A stretch of 64,000 nucleotides of DNA from Leifsonia xyli (GTDB taxonomy: Bacteria; Actinomycetota; Actinomycetes; Actinomycetales; Microbacteriaceae), in assembly GCA_001647635.1 (NCBI GenBank), contig CP014761.1, positions 3,532,762 through 3,596,761 on the forward strand, in the 5' to 3' direction. A program made the translations under genes and the position numbers. Below, one piece after another: positions 19,049 through 27,000 of the stretch (position 1 is its first letter; each line of letters opens with the position of its first letter). The notes beneath the pieces are model-generated. The model did no database searches. It was given only the letters and a program-made list of their open reading frames with translations, and was not told where the DNA came from.

Positions 19049-20146
19049 GTGCAGAACGACAGCCTCACCCTCGACCTCAGCGCCACGTCCATCGATCTGA
19101 CCCGCCAGCTGTGCGACATCGAGTCCGTCTCGGGCAACGAGGGCTCCCTCGCCGACGCCATCGAGGCGTCGCTGGCGGGTCTGCCGCACCTCGAGGTGAT
19201 CCGCGACGGCGATGCGATCGTCGCCCGCACGAACCTCGGCCGGGAGCGCCGCGCGCTGATCGCCGGGCACATCGACACGGTGCCGCTCAACGGCAACCTG
19301 CCGACGCGCTTCGAGACGCAGGACGGCATCCGCTACCTCTGGGGCCGCGGCACGGTGGACATGAAGGCCGGCGTCGCGGTCCAGCTGAAGCTCGCCGCCG
19401 AGCTCACCGACCCCGCCGTCGACGTGACGTGGATGTGGTACGACCACGAGGAGGTCAACGCCGAGCTGAACGGCCTCGGCCGCCTCGCCCGCAACCGGCC
19501 CGACCTGTTCGTCGGCGACTTCGGCATCCTGGGCGAGCCGAGCAACGGCGTCGTGGAGGGCGGCTGCAACGGCAACCTGCGCGTCGAGGTCCGCACCTAC
19601 GGCCTGCGCGCGCACTCGGCCCGCGGCTGGGTCGGCGACAACGCCATCCACAAGGCCGCGCCGATCCTGGACATCCTGGCGGGCTACGAGGCGCGCGAGG
19701 TGGAGGTCGACGGCCTCGTCTACAAGGAGGGTCTGAACGCGGTCGGCATCTCCGGCGGTGTCGCGGGCAACATCATCCCCGACGAGTGCATGGTGCACAT
19801 CAACTACCGGTTCGCGCCGTCGCGCAGCTCGCAGGAGGCGATCGAGCACATGCACGAGCTGTTCGGCGACTACGAGATCACGGTGGTCGACCGCGCCGAC
19901 GGCGCCCGTCCGGGGCTGGATGCGCCGCTCGCGCAGGAGTTCGTCGCCGCGGTCGGCGGCGTGGCCAAGCCGAAGTACGGATGGACCGACGTGGCCCGCT
20001 TCAGCGCTCTGGGCATCCCGGCGGTCAACTACGGCCCCGGCGACCCGCTGAAGGCGCACGCCGACGACGAGCGTGTGGACGTGGAGCAGATCGTGGCGGT
20101 CGAGGAGGGGCTGCGTGCCTGGCTCACGGGTGCAGGCGCCCGCTGA
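19049..20146 (+). CDS. dapE: Succinyl-diaminopimelate desuccinylase
   Basis: A 365-residue M20-family metallohydrolase that removes succinate from N-succinyl-LL-diaminopimelate. The active-site motifs are AGHIDTVPLNGN (metal His at about 74), WGRGTVDMKAGVAV (bridging Asp at about 104), MWYDHEEVNAELNGLG (catalytic and metal Glu pair) and GILGEPSNGVVEGGCNGNLR. The dimerisation lid follows, and a final His lies in GPGDPLKAHADDE. GTG 19049 is the start, supported by the leaderless-type -10. Its 3' end overlaps the next membrane gene by 32 bases. Confidence 0.95.
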   Translation: MQNDSLTLDLSATSIDLTRQLCDIESVSGNEGSLADAIEASLAGLPHLEVIRDGDAIVARTNLGRERRALIAGHIDTVPLNGNLPTRFETQDGIRYLWGRGTVDMKAGVAVQLKLAAELTDPAVDVTWMWYDHEEVNAELNGLGRLARNRPDLFVGDFGILGEPSNGVVEGGCNGNLRVEVRTYGLRAHSARGWVGDNAIHKAAPILDILAGYEAREVEVDGLVYKEGLNAVGISGGVAGNIIPDECMVHINYRFAPSRSSQEAIEHMHELFGDYEITVVDRADGARPGLDAPLAQEFVAAVGGVAKPKYGWTDVARFSALGIPAVNYGPGDPLKAHADDERVDVEQIVAVEEGLRAWLTGAGAR

Positions 20147-21389
20147 TTCCGTCGCGCAGAGCGACGCCGACGACGCGCCCCGCGAGGGCGCGGGCCTCCG
20201 CCGCGCCTGGTGGACGCTGTGGTGGGTGCGCGTGCTGGCCGTCTACCTGGCCGCGCGAGTCGTCACCACGGTGATCCTGCTCGCGTTCGCCGCCGCGGAG
20301 GCGAAGAACGCGTGGACGTCGGCCGCACCCGACTACTTCACCTTCGCCAACATCTGGGATGGCCGCTGGTACGAGATCGTCGCGGGCTTCGGCTACCCGG
20401 CGAGCTTGCCGACGACGGATGGCGTACACGTCAGCGAGAACGCCTGGGCGTTCATGCCCGGCTTCCCGGGCGTCGTCGACGCGGTCATGTTCATCACTCG
20501 GCTGCCGTGGCCGTACGCCGCGGTGCTGGTGTCGTTCCTGGCGGGAGCCGGCGCCGCCCTGGTGTTCCACCAGCTGATGCGGCGGGTCGGGCTCTCGCGG
20601 TCGCAGAGCCTCTTCGCGGTGGTGCTGTTCTGCGTCGCGCCAGTATCGCCGCTGTTCCAGGTCGCGTACGCCGAGTCGCTGTACATCCTGCTGCTGGTCA
20701 CCGCGCTGCTGCTGCTCGTCGAGCGGAGGTACGGCTGGCTCTTCCCGGTCGTGCTGGCGATGGCGTTCACGCGTCCGAGCGGGCTGGCGTTCGCTCTGGC
20801 GCTGGCCATGCACGTCGTCTACCGCTGGGTGCGCCGGCGCGACGATCCCTTCCCGGTGCGCGACCGCGTCCTGAGCGTGTCGCTGACCGTGTTCAGCGGA
20901 CTCGCCGGGCTGGCGTGGCCGGCGATCGCAGCCGTCGCGACGGGGTCGCTCACCGCCTACACCGACACCGAGCTGGCGTGGCGCTCCCCGTACATCGGCT
21001 ACGTGCACCTGGTGCCGTTCGCGCCGTGGTTCCAGGGGGCCGACTGGTGGGCGAGCGCGATGCTCGGGCTGCCGGGATGGATCGGCGTGGTCGCCCTGGT
21101 GGTCATTCTGGCGGCGTTCGCGGTGCTGCTGTTCTCGCCCGCGGTCAGGCGGCTGGGCGTCGACCTGCGCTTCTGGGTGGCCGCCTACTCCCTCTATCTG
21201 CTCGCCGTGTTCTTCCCGCAGTCGAGCACCTTCCGCCTGCTGATGCCCCTGTTCCCGCTGCTCGGCGCTCTCGCTCTGCCGCGCAGCCGCGTCTACCGGG
21301 TGGCGCTGGTGGCGCTGTTCATCGCGCTCCAGGTGGGATGGGTCGCGATCTGCTGGACGATCGACGGATACGACTGGTCACCGCCGTGA
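20115..21389 (+). CDS. PIG-V-like mannosyltransferase family membrane protein
   Basis: A 424-residue polytopic membrane protein with roughly 9-10 hydrophobic helices. After the first helix the extracytoplasmic loop reads FTFANIWDGRWYEIVAGFGYP, with a W-D-G-x-W/H-type acidic motif, then VSENAWAFMPGFPGVV. These resemble actinobacterial PIG-V/Rv1459-like glycosyltransferases (GT-C fold) that use polyprenyl-phosphate sugars. GTG 20115 is chosen because GAGGAGGGG lies four bases upstream; it overlaps dapE by 32 bases, so translation is probably coupled. Donor and acceptor are unknown. Confidence 0.75.
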   Translation: MPGSRVQAPADSVAQSDADDAPREGAGLRRAWWTLWWVRVLAVYLAARVVTTVILLAFAAAEAKNAWTSAAPDYFTFANIWDGRWYEIVAGFGYPASLPTTDGVHVSENAWAFMPGFPGVVDAVMFITRLPWPYAAVLVSFLAGAGAALVFHQLMRRVGLSRSQSLFAVVLFCVAPVSPLFQVAYAESLYILLLVTALLLLVERRYGWLFPVVLAMAFTRPSGLAFALALAMHVVYRWVRRRDDPFPVRDRVLSVSLTVFSGLAGLAWPAIAAVATGSLTAYTDTELAWRSPYIGYVHLVPFAPWFQGADWWASAMLGLPGWIGVVALVVILAAFAVLLFSPAVRRLGVDLRFWVAAYSLYLLAVFFPQSSTFRLLMPLFPLLGALALPRSRVYRVALVALFIALQVGWVAICWTIDGYDWSPP

Positions 21390-21423
21390 TACCCACGATT
21401 TCCGCAGGCCCACCAGGATGTCG

Positions 21424-21429
21424 GATAAT
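21424..21429 (+). promoter_or_regulatory. -10 box of the DUF3117 gene
   Basis: GATAAT about 28 bases before the start codon, with a GAAAGGGGAG ribosome-binding site between. The -35 is weak. Confidence 0.45.
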
Positions 21430-21457
21430 AGGAGGACATCCACGAAAGGGGAGCTGC

Positions 21458-21631
21458 ATGGCGGCCATGAAGCCGAGGACCGGGGACGGGCCTATGGAGG
21501 CTGTGAAGGAGGGACGGCTCATCATCGTGCGTGTGCCGCTCGAGGGTGGGGGACGACTCGTGGTCTCCGTCAACGACGCGGAAGCCAAAGAGCTCCACGA
21601 TGCGCTTGCGAGTGTCGTGACCTCCGCCTGA
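21458..21631 (+). CDS. DUF3117 small conserved actinobacterial protein
   Basis: A 57-residue protein matching DUF3117: MAAMKPRTGDGPMEAVKEGR at the start, then a beta-rich segment and a short Ala/His helix. The family is nearly universal in actinobacteria, and its function is unknown. A GAAAGGGGAG ribosome-binding site precedes ATG 21458, and MAAMK is the usual N-terminus. It stands alone between its own -10 box and an exceptionally strong terminator, which suggests a highly expressed monocistronic gene. Confidence 0.93.
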   Translation: MAAMKPRTGDGPMEAVKEGRLIIVRVPLEGGGRLVVSVNDAEAKELHDALASVVTSA

Positions 21632-21637
21632 AACAAC

Positions 21638-21692
21638 GTTCTACCGAGAAGGGCCCCGGATCGCACCGATCCGGGGCCCTTCTCGGTAGAAC
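21638..21692. terminator. Very strong bidirectional terminator (26-bp perfect stem)
   Basis: The arms 21638-21663 and 21667-21692 are perfectly complementary over 26 bp with a three-base loop. It lies seven bases after the DUF3117 stop and seven before the stop of the convergent methyltransferase gene. Confidence 0.9.
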
Positions 21693-21698
21693 CAGGCC

Positions 21699-22331
21699 TT
21701 ACGGCGCGAGCTTGGTGATCTGCAGCAGCCCTTCTCCCGCGGGAGAGAGGGCGGCGATGACCGCGCCGGAGGCGGACGTCTCGGTGATGAGCGTCCGGAA
21801 GCCGGTTGCGACCTCATCCCGTGCCGCCGGGTCGGCGACGCGCCCGCGCCACAGCGCCCGGGCGACCAGCACGGTGCCGCCGGGGCGCACCAGACGAAGG
21901 CCGTGCTCGACGTACTCGATGACCGACTGCGGGTCGGCGTCGATGAAGACGATGTCGTAGGAGTTCTCGTTCATCCGCGGCAGCACCTCGAGGGCGCGAC
22001 CGGGGATGAGGCGCACGCGGTTCGCGGGGACGCCCGCCTCGGTGAAGAACGCCCGCGCGTGCTGCTGGTTCTCGACCTCCACGTCGATGGACGTCAGCTG
22101 CGCCTCCGTCCCGCCGGTGAGCAGCCACAGGCCGGAGACCCCGACGCCGGTGCCGATCTCGACCACGTTCTCCGCGCGTGTTGCCGCGACGACGACGGCC
22201 GCCTGAGCGCCCGTCGCGGGGGAGATCGGCTCGATGCCCAGCTCCAGCGACTGCTGCCGGGCGCGGGCGATCACCTCGCTCTCGACGACGACGTCGTCGG
22301 CGAACCTCCAGTTCGAGTCCTTCTCTGACAC
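21699..22331 (-). CDS. Class I SAM-dependent O-methyltransferase
   Basis: A 210-residue methyltransferase_3 (catechol/caffeoyl-CoA O-methyltransferase-like) protein. The SAM-binding motif I is VVEIGTGVGVSGLWLL, the acidic motif II is LTSIDVEVENQQHAR, and the metal/substrate motif is YDIVFIDADPQSVIEYVEHGLRLVRPGGTV. GTG 22331 is chosen because GGGAG lies four bases upstream; a longer open frame to 22487 would run into the tatB promoter. Its position near tatB matches the M. tuberculosis Rv1220c-tatB region as I recall it. The substrate is unknown. Confidence 0.9.
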   Translation of the reverse strand: MSEKDSNWRFADDVVVESEVIARARQQSLELGIEPISPATGAQAAVVVAATRAENVVEIGTGVGVSGLWLLTGGTEAQLTSIDVEVENQQHARAFFTEAGVPANRVRLIPGRALEVLPRMNENSYDIVFIDADPQSVIEYVEHGLRLVRPGGTVLVARALWRGRVADPAARDEVATGFRTLITETSASGAVIAALSPAGEGLLQITKLAP

Positions 22332-22416
22332 AGCGCTCCCGTCGATCAGCTGCTTCTCGCGGCTTCTTCCGAGGATACGGTCGGCTGGCACGGCATCCGT
22401 GGAGGCACCGCCGCGA

Positions 22417-22422
22417 TACCCT
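22417..22422 (+). promoter_or_regulatory. Leaderless -10 box of tatB
   Basis: TACCCT ends six bases before GTG 22429. This favours the GTG over the adjacent ATG 22426. Confidence 0.45.
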
Positions 22423-22428
22423 GGAATG

Positions 22429-22806
22429 GTGTTCGGGCTGACCTTCGACAAGCTGCTGATCGTGGCGGTGATTGCGGCGTTCGTCATCGGCCCGGAGCGC
22501 CTCCCGACCTACGCGGCCAAGCTCGGCCAGCTGGTGCGGTCTCTCCGCGACTTCGCGAACGGTGCGAAAGACCGCATGCGCGACGAGATGGGCCCCGAGT
22601 TCGACGAGGTCGACTGGAAGAAGCTCGACCCTCGGCAGTACGACCCGCGCCGGATCATTCGCGAGGCGCTGCTGGAGGATCCGGCGGCCGGGGCGGGCGC
22701 TGCGGCCGGCGGTGCGATCAAGCCGGTGACGCAGTCCGCGTACGCGCAGCGCAAGATGCCGCTGACGGCGGGCGCGGTGCCGCCGTACGACACCGAGTCC
22801 ACCTGA
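22429..22806 (+). CDS. tatB: Sec-independent protein translocase subunit TatB
   Basis: A 125-residue TatB. It has a single N-terminal transmembrane helix (FGLTFDKLLIVAVIAAFVIG), the conserved Pro-Glu hinge (GPERLPTYAAKLGQLVR), an amphipathic helix, and a charged then Pro/Ala-rich tail. It works with TatC as receptor for twin-arginine signal peptides; tatA and tatC are not in the window. GTG 22429 gives the family-typical start MFGLTFDK and fits the -10 spacing; ATG 22426 would add one residue. Confidence 0.93.
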   Translation: MFGLTFDKLLIVAVIAAFVIGPERLPTYAAKLGQLVRSLRDFANGAKDRMRDEMGPEFDEVDWKKLDPRQYDPRRIIREALLEDPAAGAGAAAGGAIKPVTQSAYAQRKMPLTAGAVPPYDTEST

Positions 22807-22837
22807 GCCGCTGCGGGGCGCGCGGTCGCGCATCCAC

Positions 22838-22843
22838 TACGCT
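22838..22843 (+). promoter_or_regulatory. Leaderless -10 box of the MFS gene
   Basis: TACGCT ends six bases before ATG 22850 with no ribosome-binding site between. Confidence 0.45.
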
Positions 22844-22849
22844 GCGGAC

Positions 22850-24217
22850 ATGATCGCAACGGAGCTGTCGCTGACCCGGGCGACCGTCGCGCGGTACGCC
22901 GTCGGATCGCTGGGGACCGGCGGTTTCGCCACCCTCCCGGGCCTCGTCCTCGTCTACTACCTGACCGACTCGCTCGGCGTCGCCGCGATCGTCGCCGGCG
23001 TCGTGGTCACGGTCGCGAAGGTGTGGGACGTCATCATCGACCCGGTGATCGGCGCCCGGAGCGACCGGATGCTGGCGGTGCGCGGCTCGCGCCGGCCGAT
23101 GATGCTGCTCGGGGCGATCGCCCTTCCGGTGTTCTTCCTGCTCACGTTCGCGGTGACGCCGGGGACGCCGGCCGGGGTCGCCGCGGTGTGGGTGCTGGTC
23201 GCCTTCGTGCTGACGGCGACGGCGTTCAGCCTGTTCCAGGTGCCGTACATCGCGCTGCCGGCCGAGCTCGCGTCCGGCTACGACCAACGGACGCGGCTGC
23301 TGACCTGGCGCGTCGTCGTGCTGACGTTCGCCATCCTGCTGTTCGGGGCTGGGGGACCGGCACTGCGGTCGCTCGGCGGCGGCAACGCGTTCAGCGGCTA
23401 CCTGCTCATGGCCCTCGTCGCCGGTGTCGTGATCGGCGCCGGGATGCTCGTCTCCGCCTTCGTCGCGCCGCGCGGCCTGCCCGGTGCCGACGCGCCGCCG
23501 CGGGAGAGCATCCTCGTCACGCTGCGCTCGAACTACGCCGCCGGGGTGCGCGTCCTGCGCGACAGCCAGCCCTTCCGCGCCCTGCTGCTCGCCTTCCTGC
23601 TGCAGGGGCTCGCGACCGGGCTGATGCTGGCGGGCGCGAACTACGTTGCGACGTGGGTGCTGCACTCGGAGGACGCGGTGACGCTCCTGTTCATCGCCCT
23701 GATCGGCCCGGCGCTGATCGTCACACCGGTCTGGGGTGTGGTCGCCCGGCGCATCGGCAAGGAGCGCGGGTTCGCGATCGCGAGCATCCTGTTCGGCGTC
23801 GCCGCGCTGTCCATGGTCGCGCTGCTGTGGGCGCCGGGCGCCTGGGTGTACGCGCCCGTCGCGCTGGCGGGCGCCGCGTACGCGGGGATGCAGTCGCTGC
23901 CGATGGCCATGCTCCCCGACGTCATCTCGCACGACGCGCGCCGCAACGGCGAGGGCCGGGCCGGGACCTTCGGCGGGATGTGGACGGCAGGCGAGACCAC
24001 CGGGATGGCGCTCGGCGCGACCGTGCTCAGCATCGTGCTCGCCGTGAGCGGCTACGTCTCGCGCAGCGCCGCCGCGGCCGATGCCGTTCAGCCGGGGAGC
24101 GCGGTCGCGGGCATCGCGCTGAGCTTCAGTCTTATCCCGGCCCTGATCATCGCGGTCAGCCTGGTGCCGCTCGCGCGGTACCGGCTGCGGAAGGGAGACA
24201 TCGATGGCGTCGTTTGA
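22850..24217 (+). CDS. MFS transporter of the GPH (melibiose-type) family
   Basis: A 455-residue protein with about 12 membrane helices. The motif KVWDVIIDPVIGARSDRML after the second helix is the glycoside-pentoside-hexuronide:cation symporter signature, and GMQSLPMAMLPDVISHDARRNGEGRAGTFGGMW in the second half is the matching repeat. These carriers couple uptake of sugars or related solutes to H+ or Na+. Its 3' end overlaps the start of a PLP-dependent decarboxylase gene by 14 bases, so the two probably share a pathway; substrate unknown. Confidence 0.88.
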   Translation: MIATELSLTRATVARYAVGSLGTGGFATLPGLVLVYYLTDSLGVAAIVAGVVVTVAKVWDVIIDPVIGARSDRMLAVRGSRRPMMLLGAIALPVFFLLTFAVTPGTPAGVAAVWVLVAFVLTATAFSLFQVPYIALPAELASGYDQRTRLLTWRVVVLTFAILLFGAGGPALRSLGGGNAFSGYLLMALVAGVVIGAGMLVSAFVAPRGLPGADAPPRESILVTLRSNYAAGVRVLRDSQPFRALLLAFLLQGLATGLMLAGANYVATWVLHSEDAVTLLFIALIGPALIVTPVWGVVARRIGKERGFAIASILFGVAALSMVALLWAPGAWVYAPVALAGAAYAGMQSLPMAMLPDVISHDARRNGEGRAGTFGGMWTAGETTGMALGATVLSIVLAVSGYVSRSAAAADAVQPGSAVAGIALSFSLIPALIIAVSLVPLARYRLRKGDIDGVV

Positions 24218-25688
24218 ACAGGCCGCGATCCTCGGGCGGCTCTCCACGCTGCGGGCGGCGGACGCGCCGACGCACGGCGGTCGCGTGCTCAGCTACGTGT
24301 ACGACTCCGGGATGCCCGAGCTCGACGAGCTGGCCGCGGAGGCCATGCGCCTGGTGCAGCCGGTGAACGGCCTCGACCCGACCACGTTCACGTCGGTCGC
24401 GGTGATGGAGCGGGAGGTCGTGGCGTTCGCGCGCGAGCTGCTGCACGGCGGCGACGACGTGGTGGGATCGGTGACCTCCGGCGGGACCGAGTCGTGCCTC
24501 CTCGCCGTGAAGACGGCCCGGGATGCGTGGCGCGCGGAGGGCGGCAGCGGCACCCCGCGGCTGGTCGCGCCGGTGACCGTGCACGCGGCGTTCCAGAAGG
24601 CGGCGGCCCTCTTCGACCTCGCGCTCGACCTGGTGCCGGTGGACGCGGGCACCGGCCGGGTCTCCGCCGACTCCCTCATCGAGCGCATCGGCGCGGACGT
24701 CGCGCTCGTCGTCGTGTCCGCTCCGTCGTACCCGTACGCGACCCTCGACCCGGTGGAGGAGGTCGCGGCCGCGTGCGACGCCGCGGGCGTGGCGTGCCAC
24801 GTCGACGCCTGCATCGGCGGCTGGGTGCTGCCCTTCTGGCGGTCCGCCGACGGGTCGGCGCTGCCGGCGTGGGACTTCCGCGTGCCCGGGGTCACCAGCG
24901 TCTCCGCCGACCTGCACAAGTACGGCTACGCACCGAAGGGCGCCAGCGTGCTGCTGCAGCGCGACCGTGACCGGCAGCGCCGGCAGTACTTCGCCACGAC
25001 GGGATGGCCGGGCTACCCGGTCGTGAACGCCACGCTGCTCGGCTCGAAGTCGGCGGCGGCGCTGGCTGCATCCTGGGCCATCGTGCAGGCGCTCGGCGCG
25101 CGCGGCTTCGCCCGGCTTGCGGAGTCGTGCGGGAGGGCGACGCGTGCTCTGGTGGATGTGGTCGGCGACATCGAGGGCCTGCGGGTCGTGGGCGCGCCGA
25201 CCGGTCCGTTGTTCGCGGTGGCGACCGACGAGTCCGTGCCGGTGGAGCGGCGCGTGGACCCGCACCACTGGGCCGACCGCGTCCGGCGCCGGGGATGGAT
25301 CCTGCAGCTGCAGCCCGGCCTCGCGCAGTCCGACGGGACGCGGCTGCCGCACACCACTCACCTTACGATCACGCCCGTGACGGCGGGGCGGCTGGACGAG
25401 CTGGAGGCGGCGCTGCGGGGCGCGGCCGACGAGGCGCGCGGCGTCCCGCCGGTCGACCGCGCGGCGGTGCTGGGCGCCCTGCCGCCGGGGCTCGCGGACG
25501 CGGGCCCGCTCGACTCCGCGACGGCGGCCCGCATCCTGGGCGCGCTCGGCCTCACCGGAGGCGCGACCCCCGGCCTCCCCGACGACCAGGCCCCGCTGCT
25601 CGCCCTCGTGGAGGCGCTGCCGCGCCCCACCGCCGAGCGCCTCCTCGTCGAGCTGCTGGCCCGCGCGGTGGAGCCTCCCGACGCCTGA
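24204..25688 (+). CDS. PLP-dependent group II decarboxylase / sphingosine-1-phosphate-lyase-like enzyme
   Basis: A 494-residue fold-type-I PLP enzyme. Phosphate-binding VTSGGTESCLLAVKTARDAWR lies near residue 92, the PLP-ring Asp in ACHVDACIGGWVLPFWR near 196, and the Schiff-base Lys in VSADLHKYGYAPKGASVLLQR near 239. The order and spacing resemble S1P lyase-like and glutamate/tyrosine decarboxylase-like proteins, which cleave a C-C bond next to an amino group. About 90 C-terminal residues (RGVPPVDRAAVLGALPPG onward) form an extra helical tail. It is cotranscribed and overlapping with a GPH-type transporter. The substrate cannot be read from sequence. Confidence 0.85.
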   Translation: MASFEQAAILGRLSTLRAADAPTHGGRVLSYVYDSGMPELDELAAEAMRLVQPVNGLDPTTFTSVAVMEREVVAFARELLHGGDDVVGSVTSGGTESCLLAVKTARDAWRAEGGSGTPRLVAPVTVHAAFQKAAALFDLALDLVPVDAGTGRVSADSLIERIGADVALVVVSAPSYPYATLDPVEEVAAACDAAGVACHVDACIGGWVLPFWRSADGSALPAWDFRVPGVTSVSADLHKYGYAPKGASVLLQRDRDRQRRQYFATTGWPGYPVVNATLLGSKSAAALAASWAIVQALGARGFARLAESCGRATRALVDVVGDIEGLRVVGAPTGPLFAVATDESVPVERRVDPHHWADRVRRRGWILQLQPGLAQSDGTRLPHTTHLTITPVTAGRLDELEAALRGAADEARGVPPVDRAAVLGALPPGLADAGPLDSATAARILGALGLTGGATPGLPDDQAPLLALVEALPRPTAERLLVELLARAVEPPDA

Positions 25689-25696
25689 CCCGGCCG

Positions 25697-25743
25697 CGAG
25701 TGGTGAGTAGATGCGCTCATCCGCACCGAGTGGCGACCAGATG
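25697..25743. repeat. 30-bp-spaced intergenic direct repeat
   Basis: CGAGTGGTGAGTAGATG (25697-25713) recurs at 25727-25743 with three differences, and GTGGTGA/TCACCAC at the outer ends (25701-25707, 25744-25750) are inverted. It lies directly beside the palindromic element at 25765. Confidence 0.55.
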
Positions 25744-25764
25744 TCACCACCCGGCGCCTCAGGG

Positions 25765-25810
25765 GCAGGTAGTTGCGGTCGACACGCCGTGCAGGTGCGC
25801 AACTACCTGC
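25765..25810. repeat. REP-like palindromic element, copy 1
   Basis: Perfect 13-bp arms GCAGGTAGTTGCG (25765-25777) and CGCAACTACCTGC (25798-25810). The left 26 bases are identical to 29539-29564, and the right part matches 29574-29594 at 20 of 21 positions. It lies between convergent genes and no ORF is supported. Confidence 0.75.
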
Positions 25811-25848
25811 ACTTCACGGACGGGGTAGAGCGGGCGCGCGGGGGCGCG

Positions 25849-27000
25849 TCAGCGGACGGAGAGGCCGAGCTTGCGGCCGGCGAGGCCGCGGGCGCGCATT
25901 GCGAGCCGGTCGGCGACCGCGCGGATCGCGGCGGCGGCCGGGTCGGCGGGGTCGGTCACCACGATCGGCGCGCCCGCGTCGCCCCCGGCACGCAGCGGGA
26001 TGCTGAGCGGCACGCTGGCGAGCAGCGGCACCTCCTCGTCCTGCCCGGCCGACAGCCGTCGCGCGACCTCCGCGCCGCCCCCCGACCCGAACAGCTCGAG
26101 CACCGACCCGTCCGGCTGCACCAGCCCGGCCATGTTCTCGATGACGCCGATGACCTTCTGCCCGGTCTGCCGGGCCACGACCCCGCTCCGCTCGGCCACG
26201 TCCGCCGCCGCCGGCTGCGGGGTCGTCACGACGAGCACCTCCGCGGTCGGCAGCAGCTGCCCGACCGAGATCGCCACGTCGCCGGTCCCGGGCGGCAGGT
26301 CGAGGAGCAGCGCATCCAGGTCGCCGAAGTAGACGTCCGTCAGGAACTGCTGGATGGTGCGGTGCAGCATCGGTCCGCGCCACGCGACCGCCGCCGAGGC
26401 GGAGTCGACGAACATCCCGATCGAGACGACCTTCACGCCGTACGCGACCGGCGGAAGGATCATGTCGTCCACGCGCGTCGGACGCGGCGCGACGCCGTTC
26501 TCGTCGGTGAGGCCCAGGATGCCGGGGATCGAGAAGCCGTGGACGTCCGCATCCACGATCCCGACGCGCAGCCCGCGCTCCGCCAGGGCGACCGCGAGGT
26601 TCGCGGTGACGGTCGACTTGCCGACACCGCCCTTACCGCTGGTCACCGCGTACACCCGGGTCAGCGACTCCGGCCCGAACTGCTGCCCGCGTGCGGGGCG
26701 CCCGGCGCTCAGCTTCTCCGTCAGCGCGCGGCGCTCGGCCGGCGTCATCACCGAGACGTCCACCGCGACCGACGTCACGCCCGGCACCGCCGCCGTCGCC
26801 GCGCGCACATCCCGCTCGATCGCGTCGGCGGCCGGACACCCCACGATGGTCAGCTTGATGCCGACCGACGCGCGGCCGTCCGCATCCACCGCCACCGCGT
26901 CCACCATGTCGAGCTCGGTGATCGGCTTGCGGATCTCCGGGTCGAGCACCGCGGACAACGCGCCGCGGACCGCGCCGGACAGGTCGGACACGTCAGGCAC
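25849..27000 (-). CDS. mrp: Mrp/ApbC-family iron-sulfur cluster carrier ATPase
   Basis: A 383-residue P-loop ATPase. An N-terminal MIP18-like domain (LDPEIRKPITELDMVDAV..IVGCPAADAIERDV) precedes a deviant Walker A (VTSGKGGVGKSTVTANLAVALA, about 120), IVDADVHGFSIPGILGL and the LDLPPGTGDVAISVGQLLP switch. Mrp proteins bind and transfer [Fe-S] clusters. The C-terminal CxxC pair of E. coli-type Mrp is not visible: the segment after IENMAG reads LVQPDGSVLELFGSGGG. GTG 27000 overlaps the upstream DUF1003 gene by eight bases, and the gene appears to be last in a three-gene operon. Confidence 0.93.
   Translation of the reverse strand: MPDVSDLSGAVRGALSAVLDPEIRKPITELDMVDAVAVDADGRASVGIKLTIVGCPAADAIERDVRAATAAVPGVTSVAVDVSVMTPAERRALTEKLSAGRPARGQQFGPESLTRVYAVTSGKGGVGKSTVTANLAVALAERGLRVGIVDADVHGFSIPGILGLTDENGVAPRPTRVDDMILPPVAYGVKVVSIGMFVDSASAAVAWRGPMLHRTIQQFLTDVYFGDLDALLLDLPPGTGDVAISVGQLLPTAEVLVVTTPQPAAADVAERSGVVARQTGQKVIGVIENMAGLVQPDGSVLELFGSGGGAEVARRLSAGQDEEVPLLASVPLSIPLRAGGDAGAPIVVTDPADPAAAAIRAVADRLAMRARGLAGRKLGLSVR

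Noticed and set aside
21699..22487. A longer O-methyltransferase starting at 22487
   Set aside because: It would run through the tatB promoter and start; GTG 22331 has a good ribosome-binding site and gives the usual family length.
25697..25810. Attachment site or IS remnant
   Set aside because: No integrase, transposase fragment, target duplication or tRNA is near; the same element recurs at 29535.
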